Below, in pieces: positions 1 through 5,455 of a stretch of 6,686 nucleotides of DNA. Position 1 is the first letter of the stretch; every line of letters begins with the position of its first letter. A model generated the notes under the pieces. The model was not told the DNA's origin and did not search any database. It saw only the letters and a list, made by a program, of their open reading frames with translations. The position numbers and the translations under genes were made by a program. This DNA is from Porticoccaceae bacterium (GTDB lineage: Bacteria; Pseudomonadota; Gammaproteobacteria; Pseudomonadales; Porticoccaceae): NCBI GenBank assembly GCA_030590275.1, contig JAUUYV010000102.1, positions 1 to 6,686 of the forward strand, written 5' to 3'.

Positions 1-2
1 AA

Positions 3-1073
3 ACACTGCATAGCAAGATGCTGCAAGACGTATCGGAGAATGAAGACGCGATCGTCGTCGAGTTGGATAATGAGGTGATGAAAGAGGACTTCAAGAAAAT
101 CGAGAAGAAGCTCAAGAAGCCGATCGACGAGATTTACTTTCCTAAACGTGAAGATGTTAAATACACCATCGGTAGCCAGTGGAAGCAGCGCTACCTGGTG
201 AAAAAAGACGGAACCTACTATATCGCGCCGACACAGTACAATATTGATACCGGTCGTTGGGTCAACTACCACGATAATGACTGGGATGAGCGCCCCTGGC
301 TGAAAAAATGTGGAGGTTGTCATGCAACCGGCGTCGATCTGGAGGAAGAAACCTTCCTCGAGCCAGGTGTTGGCTGTGAGGCTTGCCATGGGCCTGGATC
401 ACACCACGCTGCTCTGCCGGCTAGCGAAACCTTCGAGAAGCGCAGTACTATTGTGAATCCGAGCAAGCTTACGGGCGGGATTGCTGTGCAGATTTGCGGT
501 TCGTGCCACAATCGCGGCAAGTCGACCAAGTCGGAGGGGGCTGGCTGGCCTGTTGGCTACAGGCCCGGCAAGGCACTAGAGACTTATTATAAGTCCATCG
601 AACTCGGTGATAAACACCTCTATTCTAGCGGTTTTTCCAAGGGCCACCACCAGCAGTACATCGACTGGAAGCAGTCGAAGCATGCCGATAGCGGGGTCAA
701 CTGTATGAGTTGCCACGTTGTTCATCAACTCGGCAACCCGCTGTTCCGCAGTAAAACCAAGGTTGAAGGCGACAAGCTCTGCGTCTCCTGCCATGAGCAG
801 GTTGCCGAGGTCGGCGCCCATTCGGTGCATTCTTTCGGAAATTGTGCAAACTGCCACATGCCTAGAATCGCCAAAAGCGCAGAATCTGGCGATATCCGCA
901 GCCACGTGTTTACCGCGCTGCTACCTAAGGATACGCTTCAGAGCGGAATTCCCAATTCCTGTCAGACTTGCCACAAGCACGAGGACGATGATCTTAACGA
1001 TTTGCAGCAGCGCTGGGATACCTTGACCAAAAGGAGGGGCTCCAGCGGAGAGTTGACCAAAGCCAGCCAGTAA
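3..1073 (+). CDS. Periplasmic multihaem cytochrome c (5' end outside window)
   Basis: The reading frame is open to the left edge (residues TLHSK precede the first visible Met at base 18), so this is the 3' part of a longer gene that should carry a signal peptide upstream. Numbering from that Met (351 residues), seven CxxCH haem c sites are seen: C98-H102, C120-H124, C160-H164, C229-H233, C255-H259, C276-H280 and C315-H319. The blocks YTIGSQWKQRYL (49-60), GVGCEACHGPGSHH (117-130), GHHQQY (209-214), NCANCHMPR and SHVF, then PNSCQTCHKHE, match in pattern a recognisable family of large periplasmic multihaem cytochromes. The edge fragment HSKM looks like an axial-His segment that normally follows one more CxxCH, so eight or more haems are likely (inference). 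It starts the visible operon, 34 bases before the tri-haem gene. Its role is probably periplasmic electron storage or transfer; a catalytic role (reductase or oxidase) cannot be excluded. Substrate unknown. Confidence 0.93.
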   Translation, partial: TLHSKMLQDVSENEDAIVVELDNEVMKEDFKKIEKKLKKPIDEIYFPKREDVKYTIGSQWKQRYLVKKDGTYYIAPTQYNIDTGRWVNYHDNDWDERPWLKKCGGCHATGVDLEEETFLEPGVGCEACHGPGSHHAALPASETFEKRSTIVNPSKLTGGIAVQICGSCHNRGKSTKSEGAGWPVGYRPGKALETYYKSIELGDKHLYSSGFSKGHHQQYIDWKQSKHADSGVNCMSCHVVHQLGNPLFRSKTKVEGDKLCVSCHEQVAEVGAHSVHSFGNCANCHMPRIAKSAESGDIRSHVFTALLPKDTLQSGIPNSCQTCHKHEDDDLNDLQQRWDTLTKRRGSSGELTKASQ

Positions 1074-1107
1074 CTTGACCGTACCGTAACCAATCATGTG
1101 GGGTGCA

Positions 1108-1755
1108 ATGTCTATCGGCCGAGTAATAAATTTCTTGCTAGCAATTCTGCTCCTGGTGCCGGCCTCCTACGGACAGGCGGCAGAAACGCCTGAGGATATG
1201 GCGGGAACGGGATATTTCCGGGATCAAGATACCTTGCCGGGCTCGTTTCGCTTTTATAGCCAGCTACCGGGCGGTAAAGGTGGGCTTTGGGGGGTAGGGC
1301 CCAGTAATGATAAGATTCGTCGATCCAGCTTTAAGATGGACGCCCACGACAATGTTGCTGACTTCAGTTCCGAAGTGCGCTGTAAGACATGCCACACCGT
1401 ACAGACCAAAGATTTGCATGGTCTGAGGATGGGGATCACCTGCGTACAGTGTCATCGCAGCCAGCCGATTTCCGGTGTCTATCATTATTACTCACCGCTA
1501 AATCCGATTCGTCGCCACGCTTATATCTGTGCCAAGTGCCACGAGGGAGCGACGCCTTCATTCGCGTCCTACATGGTGCATGAACCAAACCCGGTTACTT
1601 CAGAAGCTCGCAAATCATTCCCACTACTCTACTATAGCGTATGGCTCATGTTGATCTTGGCGGTCGGCGTGTTCTTGTTTTTCCTACCCTATACTGCCTT
1701 ATGGTGGATACGCGAGTTTGTTGTCAAACTAAAGGAGAGGTTTGGTCATGACTAA
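1108..1755 (+). CDS. Membrane-anchored tri-haem cytochrome c
   Basis: The 215-residue protein begins with a signal peptide (hydrophobic residues 6-18, likely cleavage after QAA near residue 25). It has three CxxCH sites (C92-H96, C112-H116, C141-H145) and extra histidines at 80, 104, 126, 137 and 158 that could be distal haem ligands. One C-terminal membrane helix (about 173-200) is followed by a basic tail, KLKERF. The haem domain should therefore face the periplasm with the tail in the cytoplasm. I chose ATG 1108 because GGGG at 1100-1103 sits 4 bases before it; the in-frame ATG at 1096 (four residues longer) has no Shine-Dalgarno match. The stop lies inside the next gene, an 8-base overlap implying translational coupling to the cytochrome b. 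The likely job is electron relay between that b subunit and the upstream multihaem protein. The precise family is not recognised; c3/c7-like or NapC/NirT-like modules are analogies only. Confidence 0.9.
   Translation: MSIGRVINFLLAILLLVPASYGQAAETPEDMAGTGYFRDQDTLPGSFRFYSQLPGGKGGLWGVGPSNDKIRRSSFKMDAHDNVADFSSEVRCKTCHTVQTKDLHGLRMGITCVQCHRSQPISGVYHYYSPLNPIRRHAYICAKCHEGATPSFASYMVHEPNPVTSEARKSFPLLYYSVWLMLILAVGVFLFFLPYTALWWIREFVVKLKERFGHD
1734..1740 (+). promoter_or_regulatory. Ribosome binding site deciding the cytochrome b start
   Basis: GGAGAGG lies 7 bases before ATG 1748 and inside the 3' end of the tri-haem gene. It favours ATG 1748 over the in-frame TTG at 1742, which is only one base away from the motif. 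Confidence 0.75.
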
Positions 1756-2581
1756 GCAACGAACTCGCCTGAAACGATTCACTGTGATCCATCGGCTGAC
1801 GCACCTCGGTCTGATCCTAACCTTCATGACTTTATCTGTCACCGGGATTGCCTGGATGTTCTTTGAGACGCCTTGGGGCCGTGGCCTTGCTAACCTGTTT
1901 GGCGGCTATAGCAATACCTTGGAAATCCACCGTATCACAGGTCTGGTGCTGCTGGCTGGTCTAGCCATGCACATTCTCTATCTGATCTATTGTATCGATT
2001 GGAAGCGCTTCCCGCGCTCCTTACTAGGCCCCGAAACACTAGTTTTTCAATGGGTCGACGTCAAGGGATTTGTTGGTCATCTGGGCTGGGTATTTGGGCT
2101 CAACAAGGCGCCGCGCTTCGATCGCTGGAGCTGGTGGGAAAAATTTGATTACTGGGCTGTCTGGTGGGGGCTTATAATTGTTGGTGTTACCGGGCTTATG
2201 CTCTACAACCCAGTGCTGACCAGCAACTATATGCCGGGATGGATGCTCAATATGGCGCTCTGGGTTCACCGCATCGAGGCTGTACTGGCCATGGGACACA
2301 TTTTTACTATTCACTTTACAGTTGAGCACTGGCGCCCTAGTTCGTTTCCCTTCAATGCTGCTATGTTTGACGGTACGATGGATCTTGAGGAAGCGAGGCA
2401 CGAGCATCCGGAATGGGTCGCACGTCTGGAAAAGGAAGGGCGGTTAGATGGTGCTGTGGTCTCTCCACCGCCGGTCCCTCTGAGAATCCTCTATTTTGTG
2501 TTCGGCTATTCGATTATCCTCCTGGGCCTGTTCCTGCTGGTGTTCGCTATCGCCAATGCGGCCCTGCTGACACTGTTCTAG
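1748..2581 (+). CDS. Cytochrome b561/FdnI-type membrane subunit
   Basis: This 277-residue integral membrane protein has about five predicted helices (roughly 18-40, 60-83, 135-157, 171-195 and 246-272). Histidines sit where b-haem ligands are expected: H15 and H19 at the start of helix 1, H61 and H75 in helix 2, and H174, H184, H189 and H194 in and after helix 4. This layout is that of the prokaryotic cytochrome b561 superfamily (formate dehydrogenase gamma, hydrogenase and thiosulfate reductase b subunits), which exchange electrons between the quinone pool and a periplasmic partner. A polar segment (about 207-240, containing FDGTMDLEEARHEHPEW) separates helices 4 and 5. It is not fused to a haem c domain, but its gene overlaps that of the tri-haem cytochrome, which is probably its direct partner. 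Direction of electron flow is not shown by the sequence; quinol oxidation is the more usual case. No convincing terminator follows: only a 4-bp AAAC/GTTT stem at 2599-2610. Confidence 0.9.
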   Translation: MTKQRTRLKRFTVIHRLTHLGLILTFMTLSVTGIAWMFFETPWGRGLANLFGGYSNTLEIHRITGLVLLAGLAMHILYLIYCIDWKRFPRSLLGPETLVFQWVDVKGFVGHLGWVFGLNKAPRFDRWSWWEKFDYWAVWWGLIIVGVTGLMLYNPVLTSNYMPGWMLNMALWVHRIEAVLAMGHIFTIHFTVEHWRPSSFPFNAAMFDGTMDLEEARHEHPEWVARLEKEGRLDGAVVSPPPVPLRILYFVFGYSIILLGLFLLVFAIANAALLTLF

Positions 2582-2742
2582 TAATCCCAGCCCGTAACAA
2601 ACGTCCGTTTTTAACTTCACTCCCATAATGAGCCATTGTTAATCAGTCTGCATTCGTCGGGATACTCTGTTTTGATTGGGTAGCTAGATATCTACTCAAC
2701 TTCCAGCTATTCTGTTAATTTCTACGCTTGCTTGAAAAAATG

Positions 2743-3168
2743 CTAACCGTTGTTTTTTCCCCAGGCTTCGGACAATGCTTTAGGCCACAGGCTCTGAATG
2801 TACGCAAGGACCGCAGTTTTTTCAGCTTCCGTCAACTCCTTTTTAAACGGTGGCATGGTTCCACCGTGTGGAATACCGCCTTCATTTATTGTCCTCATGA
2901 GGTCTTTCCGGTCATGAAGCCAAGTATGAGCGGAACCGTTCAAGGGCGGAGCAGGGTACCTGCCGTCGCCGCTCAGCTTATACCACTCTTTCACCACGCC
3001 GCGAGCTTTTACGCCGTGACAGATTATGCAGTTATCCTGATAGACTAGTTTGCCAGCCGCGATTTGATAACTTTTTAACTGTACAGTGGGCGTATTTTCG
3101 CAAGCTGCCAGTGCGAGTGTCGCCACTAAAATCAGCATATTTTTAACTTGCCAAAATATGGTTGTCAT
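2743..3168 (-). CDS. Mono-haem cytochrome c lipoprotein
   Basis: The 141-residue product has a short hydrophobic leader ending in a lipobox, LALAAC (Cys23), so it should be a lipid-anchored protein on the periplasmic side of a membrane. One haem c site, CIICH (C47-H51), and a distal ligand Met105 in GGTMPPF define a class I cytochrome c. ELTEAEKTAVLAYIQSLWP (111-129) is the usual C-terminal helix. The length is normal for a single-haem domain plus leader. ATG 3168 was chosen although its Shine-Dalgarno is poor (GGAT); Met11 lacks any ribosome site and would shorten the leader to the bare hydrophobic core. It converges on the three-gene redox operon with 161 bases between the stop codons. A perfect FNR/Anr-type site upstream points to induction under low oxygen. 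It is a plausible soluble-side electron carrier to an oxidase or reductase; the partner is unknown. Confidence 0.92.
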   Translation of the reverse strand: MTTIFWQVKNMLILVATLALAACENTPTVQLKSYQIAAGKLVYQDNCIICHGVKARGVVKEWYKLSGDGRYPAPPLNGSAHTWLHDRKDLMRTINEGGIPHGGTMPPFKKELTEAEKTAVLAYIQSLWPKALSEAWGKNNG

Positions 3169-3197
3169 GCATGATCCATTGGACTACATAAAGAACC

Positions 3198-3206
3198 ACG
3201 CTAGCA
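3198..3206 (-). promoter_or_regulatory. Possible extended -10 for the cytochrome c lipoprotein
   Basis: On the minus strand TGC-TAGCGT resembles an extended -10 (TGn plus hexamer, with the hexamer only 3/6 matched). Its distance from the FNR-type box is that expected for a class II promoter, with transcription starting near 3191 and a leader of about 23 bases. The weak hexamer is consistent with a promoter that needs an activator. Inferred from spacing only. Confidence 0.4.
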
Positions 3207-3225
3207 CACGCGCAAAGCAGGAGTC

Positions 3226-3239
3226 TTGATATTGATCAA
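3226..3239 (-). promoter_or_regulatory. FNR/Anr-type operator, perfect consensus
   Basis: TTGATATTGATCAA is an exact match to the consensus TTGAT-N4-ATCAA bound by FNR, Anr and related CRP/FNR-family regulators. It ends 58 bases upstream of the start of the minus-strand cytochrome c lipoprotein. With its centre at 3232.5, a class II site (-41.5) would put the transcription start near 3191. The site is symmetric, so control of a plus-strand transcript into the adjacent gene-poor stretch is also possible. Confidence 0.75.
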
Positions 3240-3844
3240 TTATATTTAACATATTAAGAAATAAATACCAAAAAAACTTGGACGCGAAAGGCTATCTCAG
3301 AAGGAGGTTGGCTTTCTATGCCTTTGCTAATATTCGACCTGTAAAAATACTAGAAAAAAAACAAGAAAGAATTTAAAAACCTTAAGTCGTAGTAAATAAC
3401 CCAACTCTCGTTTCGGAACTACAGCAACCACGTTGGATTCGCCATACAACTGTCCGCTTCGGGCAAACTCAGGCTGTTTAGGGGCGCTCACAAATTGACC
3501 GGTTGAGGTCGCAATATGAAGCAGCGGCTCACATCTATGACTTAAATTATGGATACGGGTTGATGGCAGTGATTGAGCAAGGGCCCTGGAATGTCTGGTT
3601 CCCATTGACTGGTCATTTATGCAAGAATATCGTGGGGGTCCTCATCTGGTTTTTGACTCATTTATGAACATTGAATTTTGGGTAGGTTAGTGCATCGTTG
3701 GGTCCCTCAAAGCCGCCTTAAAGGTGAAAATAATATATCACTCGGTTCAAGTGGTGCATCCCCTGAAAAATTTTCGAAATATTTTGTGTTACCCCTGTTA
3801 ATGTGTCGAGACGATTGTGAATGGCTACACCATAGAAAGTTCGT
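3240..3844. other. Gene-poor stretch between cytochrome c and the DUF3089 gene
   Basis: No convincing gene is seen in these 605 bases. The left part is A/T-rich, with a purine run around 3345-3380. A full anti-Shine-Dalgarno match (AAGGAGGT, 3301-3308) precedes an 8-codon ORF. Two uncharacterised open frames occur: minus strand 3327-3605, whose tail is encoded by the A-rich run, and plus strand 3482-3667 (61 codons after a TAG, best internal ATG at 3563). They overlap, lack recognisable motifs and are not called. No clear promoter was found for the gene starting at 3845. Confidence 0.6.
3301..3344 (+). other. Strong ribosome site with 8-codon ORF
   Basis: AAGGAGGT at 3301-3308 is fully complementary to the usual 3' end of 16S rRNA. 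Nine bases later ATG 3318 opens an ORF encoding MPLLIFDL and ending at TAA 3342-3344. It could be a leader peptide, the start of a gene lost by frameshift, or chance. It lies 62 bases downstream of the FNR-type box on the plus strand. Nothing supports translation beyond the ribosome site itself. Confidence 0.25.
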
Positions 3845-5017
3845 ATGAAAACGTTACTTAAATCTGTTGGGGTTCTGCTGGGCCTGACCCTGATAGCTGT
3901 AGTGATATTTGCATTGAGCCCAAGTGCCCAACGCTGGCTTGGGGAGCAATTTCGGCCAAATCACGATTTCGATCCCGGTCACGCTGTCCCTGCGCCGAAT
4001 TATGCTGGAGATGGCAGTTGGTTGGCGCATCCACGCAAGCAGGATAACGCCGATTTGGCTCCTGATGGAGAGTCCGCTATAAGTGAGAACTCTGCAAGTG
4101 CTTATGTTTTCTTTATTCATCCCACCGCATATCTAGGCAACGCCCACTGGATGGGCTCGCTGGTTAAAGGTACCGCCACTGAAGATAATAGACAGTGGAT
4201 GATTGCCAATCAAGCCAGTGCCTTCAATGGCTGTTGTAGTGTTTACGCACCGTACTACCGGGAAGCCACCATTCACGCGTTTTTTGAGCCCAATCTTAGT
4301 AACGGAGCGAGGGCACTGGATTTTGCCTATAGCGATGTGGTCAGGGCATTTGCCCATTTTATCAGCGTGATTCCTGAGGGAAGCCCTTTTATTGTCGCCT
4401 CCCATAGCCAGGGCACTGTGCACGGGCAAAGGCTGTTGCAACAGGAAATAGACGGAACCCCGCTGGCAGACCGTTTGGTAGCGGCCTACTTAATCGGTTG
4501 TACCATACCTGAAGATATATTTGACCGGTATTACACTCAAATTAAAGCGTGTAATGAACCCAATGATTTACGTTGTGTGGTTGCGTTCGATACCTGGCGT
4601 GAGGGGGGCGGTCCAATCGGCGCGAGTTGCCCTAACTGGCTTGGTGATCACTACCAGCGTTCTACGTCCCAGTGGCTGTGTGTGAACCCACTATCCTGGC
4701 TTAGGGATGAGTTAACAGTGGATAAATCGAGAAATCCCGGCTCGGTACCTATTCAAAATGAATACAACATTTATTTATTTGGCGAAGGCAAAGCGGCGGG
4801 ACTGGTCTGGAGTGATCTACAGACGCCTATTGAGGGTGCAGCTTCGGCTCAGTGTGTAGACGGTGTATTGCGTACCAACGACCAGACTAACGGAGCTTTC
4901 GACAAATTGACAATAAACGGTTATTACCACGGACTGGACTACGCTTTGTTTTATATGAGTATTCGCGAAAATGCCCGGCTACGGGCTAAGACCTGGTGGC
5001 TACAGCAGGCAGATTAG
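3845..5017 (+). CDS. DUF3089 alpha/beta hydrolase, N-terminally anchored
   Basis: The 390-residue protein starts with a hydrophobic segment (about 5-25) that is an uncleaved anchor or signal peptide, placing the enzyme outside the cytoplasm. From residue 86 the order of motifs is that of DUF3089: YVFFIHPTAY (87-96), ANQASAFNGCCSVYAPYYREA (start 121), AFAHFI, then the nucleophile elbow SHSQG (186-190, Ser188), LVAAYLIG (211-218) and, near the end, YHGLDYALFY (361-370) with His362 as the likely catalytic histidine. The first glycine of the usual GxSxG is Ser186. DUF3089 members are alpha/beta-hydrolase-fold, lipase- or esterase-like proteins; the substrate is not known. Many cysteines (130, 131, 219, 236, 244, 262, 279, 337) suit disulfides in an exported protein. 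ATG 3845 has no good Shine-Dalgarno. It stands alone, with long non-coding flanks, so no operon context helps. Confidence 0.88.
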   Translation: MKTLLKSVGVLLGLTLIAVVIFALSPSAQRWLGEQFRPNHDFDPGHAVPAPNYAGDGSWLAHPRKQDNADLAPDGESAISENSASAYVFFIHPTAYLGNAHWMGSLVKGTATEDNRQWMIANQASAFNGCCSVYAPYYREATIHAFFEPNLSNGARALDFAYSDVVRAFAHFISVIPEGSPFIVASHSQGTVHGQRLLQQEIDGTPLADRLVAAYLIGCTIPEDIFDRYYTQIKACNEPNDLRCVVAFDTWREGGGPIGASCPNWLGDHYQRSTSQWLCVNPLSWLRDELTVDKSRNPGSVPIQNEYNIYLFGEGKAAGLVWSDLQTPIEGAASAQCVDGVLRTNDQTNGAFDKLTINGYYHGLDYALFYMSIRENARLRAKTWWLQQAD

Positions 5018-5036
5018 TCAGTTAAAAGGCTGACTA
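5015..5036 (+). terminator. Inverted repeat at the DUF3089 stop codon
   Basis: TAGTCAG (5015-5021) and CTGACTA (5030-5036) form a perfect 7-bp stem with an 8-base loop, and the stem begins with the stop codon of the hydrolase gene. There is no T run after it, so it is not a classical intrinsic terminator; an mRNA 3'-end stabilising or pausing hairpin is equally possible. Confidence 0.35.
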
Positions 5037-5168
5037 CACTCAGGGGTACACCAGTATTAGGACAGGTGCGTCTCAACGCATGGGCAAGATGATAATGACG
5101 TCAGCCTCTATTTTGAATTTGGTATATGTGAATTATTGCCCATGGCCGGGCGCACAGCGGGAGTTTTA

Positions 5169-5228
5169 ATGCAGGACTTAATGTCAGAACATGGGCTAAG
5201 TAAAGCGAGCGTATATCGTTTGTTGTAG
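5169..5228 (+). other. Helix-turn-helix-like 19-codon ORF, possible gene fragment
   Basis: ATG 5169 follows GGGAG by 5 bases and encodes MQDLMSEHGLSKASVYRLL before TAG. The frame is also open upstream to 5061, including ATG 5142. EHGLSKASVYRLL resembles the recognition half of helix-turn-helix domains found in recombinases, transposases and regulators. This rests on pattern alone over a very short stretch. It may be the relic of a longer gene cut by the stop codon, or chance. Confidence 0.25.
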
Positions 5229-5332
5229 TCCGCTCTGTAACACTATTAGCAGTGCAGAAGCGAATCAGTCGCTTTACGCTGCCCTTTCCGTAGTAACTCA
5301 TCGCTCCTGTATTGTGCAGAGTTAGGTTTTAT

Positions 5333-5443
5333 CTAAGTGAGAATGAAATGATTAAAGGTTATTACCGTAGGTGCAGTGGTTAATAGAGCGAATGATAACA
5401 ACAATGCTCCCAGTCAACGTAATAGTACATTTAACTTCTTCAT
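5333..5443 (-). pseudogene. Secretory-leader-like ORF broken by in-frame TGA
   Basis: On the minus strand GAGGG lies 7 bases before ATG 5443. The frame reads MKKLNVLLR, then TGA (5416-5414), then LGALLLSFALLTTAPTVIT and a few more codons to TAG (5335-5333). Read through the TGA, this has the basic start and long hydrophobic core of a signal peptide, but no mature domain follows. It starts 12 bases after the stop codon of the secreted protein encoded just upstream on the same strand, so it may be a decayed downstream operon member. A functional 9-residue peptide or chance similarity is possible. Confidence 0.4.
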
Positions 5444-5455
5444 TGCATCACCCTC

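Larger units (their letters stand above)
5037..5455. other. Gene-poor stretch with ORF remnants and a hairpin
   Basis: No intact gene of normal size is seen. The stretch holds a 19-codon helix-turn-helix-like ORF (5169-5228, plus), a perfect 6-bp hairpin AAGCGA/TCGCTT with loop ATCAG (5258-5274, no T run on either side) and a signal-peptide-like ORF interrupted by TGA (5443-5333, minus). A minus-strand open frame at 5101-5301 has no recognisable motif and is not called. The pattern fits decay of one or more genes. Confidence 0.5.

Noticed and set aside
320..905. Minus-strand open frames of 69 and 109 codons
   Set aside because: They lie opposite the haem-rich cytochrome gene, whose frame carries seven CxxCH motifs; the antisense frames have no motif or ribosome site.
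718..1026. Plus-strand 102-codon frame inside the first cytochrome gene
   Set aside because: Out-of-frame reading of a clearly coding region, rich in Arg and Ser as typical shadow frames are.
2039..2407. Minus-strand 122-codon frame
   Set aside because: It is the antisense shadow of the cytochrome b gene and has no recognisable domain.
2599..2612. Possible terminator after the cytochrome b gene
   Set aside because: The AAAC/GTTT stem is only 4 bp and A/T-rich; too weak to call although a few T bases follow.
2691..2706. Palindrome TAGATATCTA in the convergent intergenic region
   Set aside because: A 10-bp A/T-rich palindrome without a known operator consensus is expected by chance.
2728..3048. 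Plus-strand 106-codon frame
   Set aside because: It is antisense to the cytochrome c lipoprotein, whose CxxCH, Met ligand and lipobox make the minus strand the coding one.
3327..3605. Minus-strand 92-codon frame
   Set aside because: No ribosome site or known motif, and its hydrophobic C-terminus is simply the translation of the A-rich run; mentioned only as a possible relic.
5101..5301. Minus-strand 66-codon frame
   Set aside because: No recognisable domain, and it overlaps the hairpin and the plus-strand helix-turn-helix-like frame; coding potential not supported.
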